A stretch of DNA of 33,807 bases from Mesorhizobium sp. (lineage in GTDB: Bacteria; Pseudomonadota; Alphaproteobacteria; Rhizobiales; Rhizobiaceae), in assembly GCA_019509685.1 (NCBI GenBank), contig JAEKLU010000222.1, forward strand, positions 1 through 33,807, in the 5' to 3' direction. Below, piece by piece: positions 14,779-24,538 of this stretch (the stretch's first letter is position 1; each line of letters begins with the position of its first letter). Under the pieces are notes generated by a model. That model saw nothing but the letters and a program-made list of their open reading frames with translations, did not search any database and was not told the origin of the DNA. The position numbers and the translations under genes are program-made.

Positions 14779-16674
14779 ATGAATTCGGATGTTGATCTGC
14801 TGCGGATCGAAGATGTTGGCATCTCTTTTGCCATCATGGGGGGACCGTTGCATGCCGTCAGGCGCGCGAATCTTCGCGTGCTGCCCGGCAGGGTTACCGC
14901 GCTTGTGGGCGAGTCAGGTTCCGGAAAGTCGGTTCTCAGCCAGGCGGTGATGGGCATTTTGCCGAACACCGCCCGTGTTCGCGGCCGTATCCTGTTTTCC
15001 GATCCTGAAAAGCCCGGTACGACGCAGGATATCCTGCAGATGCCGCGTGACGGACCCGAAATCCGGGCGTTGAGAGGCAGCCGCATCGGCAAGATCTTTC
15101 AGGAGCCGATGACATCGCTGTCGCCGCTGCACACGATCGGCAACCAGGTCAGCGAATCCCTGCAGATTCATACGCCCATGGCTCGGGCGCAGCGCAAGGC
15201 GCAGACCGAGGAAATGCTCAGCCTTGTCGGCTTTCCCAACCCCAAGCGCGCCTATGACATGTATCCCTTCGAACTTTCTGGAGGATTGCGTCAACGCGCC
15301 ATGATCGCCATGGCTCTTATCTGCCGGCCTGCTTTGTTGATCGCCGATGAGCCGACAACGGCGTTGGACGTCACCATCCAGGCGCAAATCCTGCAATTGC
15401 TGCGCCGGCTTCAGACCAAGCTGAACATGGCGATGCTGCTGATCACGCACGACCTCGGTGTTGTCGCCAACATCGCCGACGAGGTGGTGGTCATGTACCA
15501 TGGCGAGATCATGGAAGCGGGACCCGTGGAGGCGATATTCCGCCGGCCAGGCCACCCTTACCTGAAGGGCCTGATGGCGGCCGTCCCGCATTTCAACCTG
15601 AAGCCGGGCGAAAGGCTAAAGGCGCTCCGCGAGGTGCCGGTCAATGTCGGGAACCTGCTCGGCAAACAGACGGCGCCGGCATCGAAGGGGCCGGACGATA
15701 TTCTGCTGTCGGTCAGGGATCTGACAAAGACCTTCACCATCCGCAAGTCCGGGTGGTTCGGCGGGGGTCATCAAACCTCTGTTCGCGCCGTGGACGGCGT
15801 GAGTTTCGACATCAGGCGGGGTGAGTGCCTTGGTCTGGTTGGCGAAAGCGGCTGCGGCAAAACCACTGTCAGCAAGATCCTCATGCGGGCTGTCACCCCC
15901 AGCGGCGGCTCCGTGGTTTTCAACGGCCGCAATGGATCGATCGACGTGCTGGAGGCCGGAGGAGACGCCCTGCGCATGCTGCGCGCGAAAATCCAGATGG
16001 TCTTCCAGGATCCGGTTTCGTCGCTTTCGCCTCGCATGACGGTCGAGAACATCTTGAGCGAGCCGCTGGAAATCCATCAACGCGGCAATGCCGCGTCCCG
16101 ACTGGCCACGGTCAAGAGCCTGATGCAGGCAATCGGGCTCGATCCGCGCTTCATCAAGCGTTATCCGCACAGTTTCTCCGGCGGGCAGCGTCAGCGTATC
16201 GGCATCGCGCGCGCGTTGGCGCTGGGGCCTGAACTGCTGATCTGCGACGAGCCGGTTTCGGCACTCGATGTCTCTGTCCAGGCGCAGATCCTGAACCTTC
16301 TGAAGGACCTGCAGAAAGAATTGGGCCTGACCTACCTGTTCATATCCCACAATCTGGCGGTGGTGGACTACATGGCGGACCGCATCGCGGTGATGTGCGG
16401 CGGGCGCATCGTTGAGCTTGCGCCGCGCGAAATTCTGCTCAGGAAACCGATCCACCCCTACACGCGCTCACTGGTCGCCGCGGTACCTTTCCCCGATCTC
16501 GACAGGCCGATGGATTTCAAGACGCTGAAGCTCAGCGGCGCCTCCGACACCAGCGCATGGGGACCGCAATTCCGTGATGAGGGCGAAGAGGACATGCTGT
16601 CGCCGCTCGATCTTGGCGGCGGCCACGTCGTGCTGGCCCGGCGTTCAGCCGATATCAAGGCGTTACGCCATTGA
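14779..16674 (+). CDS. Peptide-type ABC transporter, fused double ATPase (DppD-DppF type)
   Basis: A 631-residue protein with two complete ABC ATPase domains, each with the oligopeptide-type C-terminal extension. Domain 1: Walker A GESGSGKS (44-51), signature LSGGLRQR, Walker B LLIADEP. Domain 2: Walker A GESGCGKT (355-362), signature FSGGQRQR (466-473), Walker B LLICDEP (Asp490, Glu491). All catalytic residues are intact, in contrast to the ABC protein at 4367. It energises import by the two permeases downstream from the cytoplasmic side. The ATG at 14779 follows a GGGGGG run at 14764-14769 with 9-bp spacing; a GTG at 14773 is also in frame. It is the first gene of a four-gene operon and overlaps the binding-protein gene by four bases. 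Confidence 0.93.
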   Translation: MNSDVDLLRIEDVGISFAIMGGPLHAVRRANLRVLPGRVTALVGESGSGKSVLSQAVMGILPNTARVRGRILFSDPEKPGTTQDILQMPRDGPEIRALRGSRIGKIFQEPMTSLSPLHTIGNQVSESLQIHTPMARAQRKAQTEEMLSLVGFPNPKRAYDMYPFELSGGLRQRAMIAMALICRPALLIADEPTTALDVTIQAQILQLLRRLQTKLNMAMLLITHDLGVVANIADEVVVMYHGEIMEAGPVEAIFRRPGHPYLKGLMAAVPHFNLKPGERLKALREVPVNVGNLLGKQTAPASKGPDDILLSVRDLTKTFTIRKSGWFGGGHQTSVRAVDGVSFDIRRGECLGLVGESGCGKTTVSKILMRAVTPSGGSVVFNGRNGSIDVLEAGGDALRMLRAKIQMVFQDPVSSLSPRMTVENILSEPLEIHQRGNAASRLATVKSLMQAIGLDPRFIKRYPHSFSGGQRQRIGIARALALGPELLICDEPVSALDVSVQAQILNLLKDLQKELGLTYLFISHNLAVVDYMADRIAVMCGGRIVELAPREILLRKPIHPYTRSLVAAVPFPDLDRPMDFKTLKLSGASDTSAWGPQFRDEGEEDMLSPLDLGGGHVVLARRSADIKALRH

Positions 16675-18569
16675 TCAGTCGGCGCACCGTCCTTGGGTTG
16701 ATGGTCTCGGCATTTCTGCCGAGCCCGTTGCAGGCCGGCGATCTGGAGCCGGAATTTCTTCAGCCGTGGCTGAAGGCGAGAGCGCTGCCGGCACTCGCCG
16801 AGCGCCTGCCCAAGAGGCCGCGCGCGGTGAATCTCGCTGCGATGGGCCGGCAGCCCGGCCAGTATGGCGGCACGCTGCGCACGATCATTGGCAGCCAGAA
16901 AGATATCCGGATGATGACGATCTACGGGTATTCTCGCCTGGTCGGCTATGACGAAAAGCTCAACCTGCAACCCGACATTCTCGAAAGTTTCGACGTAGCG
17001 GATGACCGCGTCTTCACGTTCAAGATACGCGAAGGTCATAAATGGTCCAACGGCAGCCTGCTGACGCCGGAGGATTTTCGCTATTGCTGGGAAGATGTCT
17101 GGCTCAACGATGAGCTTTCGCAAGGCGGGCTTGCGCCTGCCCTGCTGGCGGACGGCAAGCCGCCTCGTTTCGAGATCGTCGATCCGCTGACGGTGCGCTA
17201 CAGTTGGGATGCGCCCAATCCCGACTTCCTGCCCAAGCTCGCCGCCGCCTCGCCGCTATCGCTTGTTCTGCCGGCCGCGTATCTCAAGCAGTTCCACAAG
17301 AAATACCAGGATCCGTTCCGGCTCGCCGGCCTGATGGAGGAGAACCGGGCCAAGAAATGGACGCTCCTGCATATCCGCATGTCGCGGCAATACCGCCCGG
17401 AGAATCCGGAGTTGCCGACGCTCGATCCCTGGCAGAACCGGACCAAGCCCCCGGCCGAGCAGTTCATCTTCGAGCGCAACCCGTTCTTTCATCGAGTAGA
17501 CGAGAACGGCCGGCAACTGCCGTATATTGACCGGGTCATCATGAATGTCAGCTCGTCGGCGATCATTTCGGCCAAGACCGGCGCCGGCGAGAGCGACTTG
17601 CAATGCATGGGAATTGACTTCAGCGATTACTCCTTCCTGAAGGATGCGGAGAAGCGTTACCCGGTGAAGATGCACCTTTGGAAACGCACACAGGGTTCGC
17701 GGCTGGCGCTGTTGCCCAATCTGAATTGCGCCGACCAGGTGTGGCGCGGCCTTTTTCGCGACGTGCGCGTGCGCCGCGCACTTTCGCTCGCCGTCGACAG
17801 GCGCGAGCTCAATTTGGCCGTGTTCTACGGGTTGGCGCAGGAAAGTGCCGATACGGTGCTGCCGGAGAGCCCTCTCTACCGGCCGGAATTCGCCAAGGCC
17901 TGGGTCGCCCATGACCCCGACCAGGCCAATGCCCTGCTCGACGAGGTCGGGCTCAAGACGCGTGACGATGACGGGCTGCGGATACTTCCCGATGGACGCC
18001 CGGCGCAGATCATCGTGGAAACGGCCGGCGAAAGCACGCTGGAAACCGACGCGCTCGAACTCATCACCGATCACTGGCGCAAGATCGGCATTGCCGTGTT
18101 CATCAGGACTTCACAGCGCGACATCTTCCGCAGCCGCGCGCTTGGCGGCGAGATCATGATGTCGATGTCGTCGGGCATCGACAATGGCGTGCCGACCGCC
18201 GACATGAACCCGAGCCAACTGGCCCCCACCATCGACGACCAGGTGCAATGGCCGCTCTGGGGTGCTCACTACTTGTCTCATGGCACGCTCGGTGAGGCGC
18301 CCGATCTTCCCCCTGTGGTCGAGTTGATGGCCCTGCTCGAGCGGTGGAACGCATCGACCGGAGCCACCGAGCGCGCCGAAATCTGGAATTCAATGCTGTC
18401 GATCTACACCGATCAGGTGTTTTCGATCGGCACGGTGAACGGAACGTATCAGCCGGTACTTGTATCCTCGCGGCTGCGCAACGTGCCTGACAAGGCGCTA
18501 TACGGCTACGACCCGACTGCCTATTTCGGTGTCTATATGATGGATACATTCTGGCTTGGAGAGACCTGA
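16671..18569 (+). CDS. ABC transporter substrate-binding protein, family 5 (SBP_bac_5)
   Basis: A 632-residue periplasmic binding protein of the dipeptide/oligopeptide family. The N-terminus [24 protein letters not shown] is a twin-arginine-like signal (SRRTVL) with likely cleavage after LQA near residue 22. The mature part has GGTLRTII, DILESFDV, KWSNGSLLTPEDFRY and DVRVRRALSLAVDR, all standard for this family; it is longer than the ~530 of DppA. The start is a TTG overlapping the upstream stop (TTGA at 16671-16674), with no ATG alternative that keeps the signal peptide. It captures a peptide or other medium-sized ligand in the periplasm and delivers it to the two permeases encoded next. The ligand cannot be deduced. 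Confidence 0.92.
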   Translation: MISRRTVLGLMVSAFLPSPLQAGDLEPEFLQPWLKARALPALAERLPKRPRAVNLAAMGRQPGQYGGTLRTIIGSQKDIRMMTIYGYSRLVGYDEKLNLQPDILESFDVADDRVFTFKIREGHKWSNGSLLTPEDFRYCWEDVWLNDELSQGGLAPALLADGKPPRFEIVDPLTVRYSWDAPNPDFLPKLAAASPLSLVLPAAYLKQFHKKYQDPFRLAGLMEENRAKKWTLLHIRMSRQYRPENPELPTLDPWQNRTKPPAEQFIFERNPFFHRVDENGRQLPYIDRVIMNVSSSAIISAKTGAGESDLQCMGIDFSDYSFLKDAEKRYPVKMHLWKRTQGSRLALLPNLNCADQVWRGLFRDVRVRRALSLAVDRRELNLAVFYGLAQESADTVLPESPLYRPEFAKAWVAHDPDQANALLDEVGLKTRDDDGLRILPDGRPAQIIVETAGESTLETDALELITDHWRKIGIAVFIRTSQRDIFRSRALGGEIMMSMSSGIDNGVPTADMNPSQLAPTIDDQVQWPLWGAHYLSHGTLGEAPDLPPVVELMALLERWNASTGATERAEIWNSMLSIYTDQVFSIGTVNGTYQPVLVSSRLRNVPDKALYGYDPTAYFGVYMMDTFWLGET

Positions 18570-18571
18570 GC

Positions 18572-19570
18572 GTGCTTCGATATATTGTCTGGCGCATCGC
18601 CGTGATGGTTCCAACGCTGCTGGTCATATCGGCGCTGGTGTTCACGATCATCGAACTTCCGCCAGGCGACTATTTCGACAGCTATGTCGCCGAGCTTCGG
18701 GCTCAGGGCGAAGCGGTGGATTCCGATCGCATCCAGATGATGCGCAAGGAGTACGGTTTCGACAAACCGCCGGTCATTCGCTACTTTTATTGGGTTGGCG
18801 GGATGCTGCACGGCGATTTCGGCTATTCCTTCGAATATGAGCTGCCGGTTCGTGACGTCGTCGGCGACCGAATGTGGCTGACCGTGCTGGTTTCCTTCGT
18901 CACGATCGTCTTCACCTGGCTCATCGCCTTTCCGATCGGTATGTACTCTGCCACGCATCAATACAGCTGGGGCGACTACGGCCTGACTTTCTTCGGCCTT
19001 CTCGGCCTTGCCATTCCGAACTTCATGCTGGCGCTGATCCTGATGTATTTCGCCAACATCTGGTTCGGCACGTCCATCGGCCATCTCATGGACCCGCAAT
19101 ATCTCAGCGAGCCGATGAGCTGGGCCAAGGCCAAGTCGATCCTCGCCCATCTGTGGATCCCGGTCTTGATCATCGGCACCGGGGGCACGGCAAGCATGAT
19201 CCGGCGGCTGCGCGCCAATCTGCTCGATGAGCTGCACAAGCAATATGTCGTGACCGCGCGCGCCAAAGGCCTTCATCCCTTCAAGGCGCTGGTCAAATAT
19301 CCGCTGCGCATGGCGCTCAATTTCTTCATTTCCGACATCGGCTCCATCCTTCCTGCCATCATCTCCGGCGCCGAAATCACGGCGATCGTGCTGTCCTTGG
19401 AGACGACCGGGCCGATGCTGATCAGAGCGCTGCAAAGCCAGGATATGTATCTCGCAGGGTCGTTCCTGATGTTCCTCGCCTTCCTGACGGTCATCGGCGT
19501 GCTGATTTCCGACCTGGCGTTGGCGCTGCTTGATCCGCGAATTCGCTTGCAGGGCGGCAGCACCAAATGA
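18572..19570 (+). CDS. ABC transporter permease, DppB type
   Basis: A 332-residue inner-membrane permease. It opens with MLRYIVWRIAVMVPTLLVIS, the conserved first helix of DppB-like permeases, followed by a periplasmic loop (RKEYGFDKPPVIRYFYW) and about five further hydrophobic segments. The cytoplasmic EAA-type loop reads YVVTARAKGLHPFKAL, which contacts the ATPase. The GTG start is 2 bp after the binding-protein stop. Its stop overlaps the ATG of the next permease (ATGA at 19567-19570), so the two permeases are probably made in equal amounts and form a heterodimer. Confidence 0.92.
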   Translation: MLRYIVWRIAVMVPTLLVISALVFTIIELPPGDYFDSYVAELRAQGEAVDSDRIQMMRKEYGFDKPPVIRYFYWVGGMLHGDFGYSFEYELPVRDVVGDRMWLTVLVSFVTIVFTWLIAFPIGMYSATHQYSWGDYGLTFFGLLGLAIPNFMLALILMYFANIWFGTSIGHLMDPQYLSEPMSWAKAKSILAHLWIPVLIIGTGGTASMIRRLRANLLDELHKQYVVTARAKGLHPFKALVKYPLRMALNFFISDIGSILPAIISGAEITAIVLSLETTGPMLIRALQSQDMYLAGSFLMFLAFLTVIGVLISDLALALLDPRIRLQGGSTK

Positions 19571-20748
19571 ACACCCAATCGCCGCTACCCGCTCCGGGCG
19601 CTCCACTGCAACACTACGTTTCCATCGCGCCCTTCGACCTGCAGTCCGTCGAGGCGATGACGGCGGAGCAGTCGAAGGTGTTTCAGGCCTCGCAGCTTCG
19701 GCTGATGTGGTGGAAATTCCGGAAGCATCGGCTTGCTCTTGTATCCGGCATATTCCTGGCAGCGCTTTATTTCGGGATACTGATCTGCGAGTTCCTGGCG
19801 CCCTACAATCTGCACACGCGCAACATGGACTACATCTATTCGCCGCCGCAGCGGGTGCACCTGTTCCATGACGGGCAGTTCGTCGGACCGTTCGTCTATG
19901 GCCGTCAGATGATGCTGGATATGGACACGCTCAAGCGGAACTACAGCGACAGACACGATGATGTTCAGCGGATCCGTTTCCTCTGCAAGGGCGACAGTTA
20001 CTGGTTCATGGGCCTGATCGAAAGCGACAGGCATCTCGTCTGTCCTGCCGAAAACGGCCAGCTCTTTCTGGCCGGCACCGACAGGCTGGGACGCGACGTG
20101 CTGTCGCGCATCATCTACGGCGCGCGCATTTCACTGACAATCGGCCTTGTCGGCATCAGTTTCAGCTTTGTGCTCGGCATCACCATCGGCGGCCTGGCCG
20201 GCTATCACGGCGGTATCTTTGACCTGATCGTTCAACGAATAATCGAAGTTTTGCAGTCGATCCCCAGCATCCCGCTATGGCTGGCCCTCGCGGCGATCAT
20301 GCCGATAACCTGGAGTCCGATCCTGATCTACTTCGGCATCACCGTCATCCTCGGCCTGATCCACTGGACCGGACTGGCGCGGGCCGTGCGTTCAAAGCTT
20401 CTTGCGTTGCGCGAGGAGGATTACGTTCTGGCCGCGCAATTGATGGGCGCCAGCAGCAGCCGCATCATCCGGCGGCACCTCATTCCCGGTTTCATGTCGC
20501 ATCTGATCGCGACGGCGACGATCTCCATACCCGGCATGATCCTGGGCGAGACGGCGCTGAGCTTCCTCGGGCTCGGCCTCAGAGCGCCGACCACCAGTTG
20601 GGGCATCCTGCTCACCGAGGCGCGCAGCGTCAGCGTGATCGCGTTCTATCCATGGCTGCTTTTGCCGATGCTCCCCGTCATTCTCGTCATCTTGGCGTTC
20701 AACTTCCTTGGCGACGGCTTGCGAGACGCCGCAGACCCCTACAAGTGA
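19567..20748 (+). CDS. ABC transporter permease, DppC type
   Basis: A 393-residue inner-membrane permease, longer than the ~300 usual for DppC. After a cytoplasmic N-terminus, WWKFRKHRLALVSGIFLAAL begins the first helix. A periplasmic insertion of roughly 90 residues (about 80-165) separates it from the standard GTDRLGRDVLSRIIYGARIS segment. The EAA-type loop is DYVLAAQLMGASSSRIIRRH, and SFLGLGLRAPTTSWG near the C-terminus is typical. The ATG overlaps the upstream stop. It completes the importer encoded at 14779-20748. The role of the insertion is unknown; similar insertions occur in some peptide permeases of alphaproteobacteria. Confidence 0.92.
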   Translation: MNTQSPLPAPGAPLQHYVSIAPFDLQSVEAMTAEQSKVFQASQLRLMWWKFRKHRLALVSGIFLAALYFGILICEFLAPYNLHTRNMDYIYSPPQRVHLFHDGQFVGPFVYGRQMMLDMDTLKRNYSDRHDDVQRIRFLCKGDSYWFMGLIESDRHLVCPAENGQLFLAGTDRLGRDVLSRIIYGARISLTIGLVGISFSFVLGITIGGLAGYHGGIFDLIVQRIIEVLQSIPSIPLWLALAAIMPITWSPILIYFGITVILGLIHWTGLARAVRSKLLALREEDYVLAAQLMGASSSRIIRRHLIPGFMSHLIATATISIPGMILGETALSFLGLGLRAPTTSWGILLTEARSVSVIAFYPWLLLPMLPVILVILAFNFLGDGLRDAADPYK

Positions 20749-20892
20749 CATCGCCGTCACGCTGCGCGCCGGGCCGCCCGCTCCACCGGAATGGATCCTT
20801 GTCTGCAGCCTGTTTGATTGTTGCAGGGTTCATCGTTCGCCTCTATGTCTGCCGAGAAGCGATCGGGGTTGAAGACGTCTCTCGGGTTTCAC

Positions 20893-20915
20893 CCCGCGAC
20901 CCCGCTAGTCGCGGG
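20893..20915. terminator. GC-rich hairpin between importer operon and methyltransferase
   Basis: CCCGCGAC (20893-20900) pairs perfectly with GTCGCGGG (20908-20915) around a 7-base loop. It lies in the 201-bp gap after the ABC importer operon, 35 bp before the methyltransferase start. No T-run follows, so it may be a Rho-dependent or processing site, or a leader structure of the next gene. The rest of the gap shows nothing recognisable. Confidence 0.3.
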
Positions 20916-20949
20916 CATTGCTGAGCCGGTTCAGGACACACAAACGCAT

Positions 20950-21429
20950 ATGAGTCGCCTCGATAATTTCATCAGCAGGATGAGCGCACAGCGCGACATT
21001 CTCAATCAAATCTGCCCCGAGGTGGCGAAGATGGAGGGGCCGGTGCTCGAGCTCGGCCTCGGCAACGGCCGGACGTTCCACCATCTGCGTGAGCGCCTGC
21101 CCGGGCGCCGGATCCTGGTGTTCGACCGTGAAGTTGGCGCACACGCCAGCTCAATTCCCGAAGCTGAAAACCTCGTGCTCGGCGAGATACGCGAGACGGC
21201 GGTCAAGTTCATCGGCATCGACGCCGCTCTTGTTCATGCCGACATCGGCACCGGCTATGACGATCGCGATGCGATAACCTCTACCTGGCTTCCGGGTCTG
21301 ATTGCGCGCCTGCTTCGCGTCGGCGGCTTCGCGGTCAGCGGCACACCGCTCGATCACCCGCTGTTGCAACGCCTCCCGCCGCCGACTTCTGAGCCCGCCG
21401 ATCGTTATTATCTCAGCAGGCGCGTGTGA
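20950..21429 (+). CDS. Small class I SAM-dependent methyltransferase
   Basis: A 159-residue protein starting MSRLDNFISRMSAQRDIL, a beginning I recognise from a widespread family of small rhizobial SAM-dependent methyltransferase-like proteins. Motif I is VLELGLGNGRTFHHL (about 33-47), ILVFDRE (about 57-63) gives the acidic residue for the SAM ribose, and ALVHADIGTGYDD the post-motif strand. It is shorter than typical methyltransferases and lacks an obvious substrate domain. In-frame ATGs exist further upstream but add unconserved-looking residues; AGGA at 20933-20936 precedes the chosen start. The substrate is unknown. Confidence 0.78.
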   Translation: MSRLDNFISRMSAQRDILNQICPEVAKMEGPVLELGLGNGRTFHHLRERLPGRRILVFDREVGAHASSIPEAENLVLGEIRETAVKFIGIDAALVHADIGTGYDDRDAITSTWLPGLIARLLRVGGFAVSGTPLDHPLLQRLPPPTSEPADRYYLSRRV

Positions 21430-21464
21430 GTGTGCAGGCGGTTCAAGTCTTCAGGGACCAAGCT

Positions 21465-22821
21465 TCAAGGGATCGTATATACCGCTATTTCCCGCTCAAT
21501 GCCGCGCAGCGAGACCTCGTGGGGCACGGGCGTCAGTGCGTTCCTGTGCAACAAATCGGCGGTGAGATTGTCTTCGACCACTGCACGAGTGGCGAAGATC
21601 GCTTGTGCGTTGGCAAGGTTCTGGACCCGCGATGCGATGTTGACCGTCTGGCCGAAATAGTCCTGTCGTTCGTTCATGGACACGGCGATGCAGGGGCCGG
21701 CATGGACTCCGATCTTGAGAAGCAGATCCTCGCGCCCGCTCTTGTCGTTGAGCGCACGCATGGCATCGCGCATCCTGAGGGCCGCGGCAATCGCACGATC
21801 GGGCGTCGCGAAGGTCGCCATCACCGCGTCGCCGATCGTCTTCACCACCGCGCCTGCCTCCGCCGCGACGATCTCGTGCAGAACCTGGAAATGCTCACGC
21901 ACGAGATCGAAGGCTGAAAGGTCGCCCACCCGCTCGTAAAGCTCGGTCGATCCGCGCAGGTCGGTGAACAGGAAGGTCAGGCTGGTGATCTTCAGGCGCT
22001 GATTGATGTCGAGCGTATCCGTGCGATAGAGATCTCGGAACGTCTGGTTGGTGAGGAGCCGCTTGGCGGTCAGGAAGGGCCGGCGTTTGCCCAGTAAATC
22101 ATGCAATGCGTGGCCGGCAATGAAGATCGTCGGCAGCACGCGCGTGTCGGTCCTGTTCTCGATCGAAATGCGCAACGGGCCGGGTTGCATCTCCAGCGTC
22201 TGGTTCTGGACGTGGTCGCGGTCGAAGACCAAGGAGAGGCTTCGGCGCTCCTTGGTCGGTTCGCCCTTCACGTCGATGAATTGCGCTGAATGCGTGACAG
22301 GCTCGAAGACGATGACGAATTCGGGCGGAAGCTGTATCTGCAGAACCGCCTTTTCGCCGGGCGCAAGCTCGGCCGGACGCCCAGTAGATCTGGCGGTAAT
22401 ATTCCACCAGCGGCAGTTCGTGCGGATTGTGCGCGGCAATCCTGCGCACGCGGGGACTGACGGTAAATGTCACCTCGACCATCTCGTCGAGGGTCGGCGA
22501 ATAGCCTTCGGAGCACAGCGCGCAGGTGTATTCGTCCTTCTGCATCGTTTTCAGCGTGGCGTTGGTGTCGAGCACGCCGCCACAGCCGGGGCACAGAACA
22601 TTCCAGGAAATGTCGAAGAGTCCCACCCGCGCCGCATGGAGAAAGGCGCTGATGGCACGCTCCTCGTCGAGACCATGCTTGCTGGCAAAGGCCAGCGCAT
22701 TGATGCGGCAAAGTTCGCGATCGTTGCCCTCGGCGATGGTTTGCCGGATCGCGTCGATTGCCTGCGGATCGACATCGGTCGATTGCCGCAGAAGCGAGAA
22801 CAGATCCTGAGCTTCGTTCAT
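21465..22821 (-). pseudogene. Class III cyclase gene (DUF5939 type), frameshifted
   Basis: Two adjoining minus-strand frames together make one cyclase. The N-terminal part starts at 22821 (MNEAQDLFSLLRQSTD), with a zinc-ribbon-like CPGCGG...CALC pair, ISWNVLCPGCGGVLDT, TLDEMVEVTFTVSPRVRRIA and EYYRQIYWASG. The C-terminal part continues in another frame from PAELAPGEKAVL, through FIDVKGEPTKERRSLSLVFD to a catalytic domain with FTDLRGST, VVKTIGDAV (Lys and Asp present), DYFGQTVNIASRVQ. The switch falls at about 22370-22380, equal to a net insertion of 3n+1 or deletion of 3n+2 bases. From memory of the family, a short segment between YWASG and PAEL seems missing too, pointing to a deletion. Both halves remain well conserved, so the break is recent or a sequencing error. 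Confidence 0.8.
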
Positions 22822-23024
22822 CGTGCAGGCTCCGGAAAATGCGCCCCGAGGCGCGTTGGCCGGACCGGTCTTCGGTCCGCACGGTCCATCTTACGTCGAA
22901 ACGAACCGAACGGCCATTCGAATGGATAAGGCTGGTGACAGGTCAATTTCCATTCGGCGGATTTTCACCCGCCGCAAGCGGCACTATGATGGTACATTGG
23001 GCATTCATTTCGGGGCTTTCTCCC

Positions 23025-23849
23025 ATGCTGACATCCGACAACCCGCCATTTCCGGCGGCTCTGCGGCTTTTCTCCGCTGGGGTCATCATCGTCCTGATCG
23101 TCGGCGCCGGCCTGTTTTTCGCGCCGGCGCTGGTCAAGCCGCACTGGCCCTGGCCGGTCACGCCGTTCAGTGCCCGCTTCCTCGGGGGCTTCTACACCGC
23201 CGAAATGGTGGTGATGGCGGCGCTTTTGTTCTGGAACCGCTGGTCGCCCGGCAGGCTGGTGCTGGTCATGGCCTTCATCTTCACCGTCATCGTGTCGGCG
23301 GTTTCGTTGATCAATCTCGGCTATTTCAACTTCGAGCGAAAAGCGGCCTGGCTCTGGTTCCTGGTCTATCTCGCCTCGGCCGTAGCATCCGGGCTGTTCC
23401 TGTGGCGGGCAAGGTCCCGCCCTCCGGCGGAAGGCGTGACCCTAAACCCCGCATGGCGCGGCTACATGTTGGCGGAAACGGCGATCCTTGGACTCTATGG
23501 CGTCGGCATGTTGCTGTTTCCCCTGGTGGTCAGCAGCACCTGGCCATGGCGGGTCGATCCCTTCCACGCCCAGGTCTACAGCGCCATCTTCCTCGCCGGT
23601 GCGGGCGGCACATATCTCGTCTGGAGAAGCGCGCCGCGCGAGGAACTGCTGGTGCTCGGCCTGGCGCAGTTTCTGGTTGGCCTGCTTGCCGTCCTTGGCC
23701 TCGTCATTACCGACGCCCAAGTGCACAAGATCGACTGGGCGGCGACGAAGACATTGTGCTGGCTCGCCCTTTTCGGCTGGATCGGCATCAGCGGCGTCTT
23801 CAAACTCTACGCCGCCTCCCGCTATTTTGGCTCGCAATCAGGGGCATAG
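23025..23849 (+). CDS. Multi-pass membrane protein of unknown function
   Basis: About 274 residues, mostly hydrophobic, with roughly eight predicted membrane segments. Examples are LFSAGVIIVLIVGAGLFF, MVVMAALLFW, LVLVMAFIFTVIVSAVSL and LVLGLAQFLVGLLAVLGLVI. Two related halves are suggested: LFFAPALVKPHWPWPVTPFSARFLGGFY near the start and LLFPLVVSSTWPWRVDPFHAQVYSAIFLAG in the second half share a WPW.V.PF motif, implying internal duplication of a four-helix unit. No enzymatic motif is visible. ATGs at 22986, 22989 and 23025 are in frame; 23025 has GGGG about 9 bp upstream. It is divergent from the broken cyclase, with 203 bp between them. Family not recognised. Confidence 0.75.
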   Translation: MLTSDNPPFPAALRLFSAGVIIVLIVGAGLFFAPALVKPHWPWPVTPFSARFLGGFYTAEMVVMAALLFWNRWSPGRLVLVMAFIFTVIVSAVSLINLGYFNFERKAAWLWFLVYLASAVASGLFLWRARSRPPAEGVTLNPAWRGYMLAETAILGLYGVGMLLFPLVVSSTWPWRVDPFHAQVYSAIFLAGAGGTYLVWRSAPREELLVLGLAQFLVGLLAVLGLVITDAQVHKIDWAATKTLCWLALFGWIGISGVFKLYAASRYFGSQSGA

Positions 23850-23923
23850 GCTGCTGAGATAGCTGGATTTTCAGGTGACGTCCGGTGCATCGTGCCGGAC
23901 CGATCGTCTTAGCCGGAAAAGCC

Positions 23924-24442
23924 ATGACCAGCACGACCTCCGCCGAGAAAATCCAGCCGCAGCTCCGCGCCGTACGGCCAAGCGATGCGGAGGCGCTTTG
24001 CGCCATCTTCAACATGCCGGGCTTCCGCTGGGGCACGCTCAGGATGCCTTTCGAGATGGTGGAGCAAGTGGAGCGGCGCATCGCCAAGTCCGGCCAGGAA
24101 ACCACCTGGATCGTTGCCGAGCTGGACGGCAAGGTCGTCGGCCATGGCAGCCTGGTCGTGCAGGGTTCGCCGCGCCGTTCGCATATCGGCGAGATCAATA
24201 TCGGCCTTGACGATGCCTTTGTCGGCAAGGGCATCGGCTCTGCCATCCTTGACGCGCTGCTTGACGTGGCCGACAACTGGCGCGCCCTGAAGCGGGTCGA
24301 ATTGACCGTTTATGCCAACAACGAACCGGCCCTGCGTCTCTACGCAAGCCACGGCTTTGAGGTCGAAGGCCGGCATGTGAAGGCCGGTTTTACCGACGGG
24401 CAGTACCACGACCTGCTAAGCATGGCACGGCTGCGGTTCTGA
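23924..24442 (+). CDS. GNAT family N-acetyltransferase
   Basis: A 172-residue GCN5-related acetyltransferase transferring acetyl from acetyl-CoA to an amine. LRAVRPSDAEALCAIFNMP is the usual N-terminal strand and helix; VGHGSLVVQ precedes motif A; IGLDDAFVGKGIGSAILDALL carries the acetyl-CoA pyrophosphate loop (Q/RxxGxG/A form: GKGIGS). VELTVYANNEPALRLYASHGFEVEG is the classic motif B, close to the PhnO/SpeG-like GNATs. The ATG at 23924 has GGAAAA about 7 bp upstream; a GTG at 23885 would add an unconserved extension. Substrate unknown. It follows the membrane protein by 74 bp in the same direction. Confidence 0.88.
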   Translation: MTSTTSAEKIQPQLRAVRPSDAEALCAIFNMPGFRWGTLRMPFEMVEQVERRIAKSGQETTWIVAELDGKVVGHGSLVVQGSPRRSHIGEINIGLDDAFVGKGIGSAILDALLDVADNWRALKRVELTVYANNEPALRLYASHGFEVEGRHVKAGFTDGQYHDLLSMARLRF

Positions 24443-24538
24443 GATCCGCCGTTTGACCTTGACTATTTGGCCATCCGACACTTCGTGCCGAGTCCGGTCT
24501 GCCTTGGCGTTTGCGCCGCAAGCGGCTAGACGGGACCA

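Noticed and set aside
22370..22380. Programmed ribosomal frameshift in the split cyclase
   Set aside because: No slippery heptamer or downstream structure was seen at the switch, and a segment appears missing relative to the family, which fits a deletion better.
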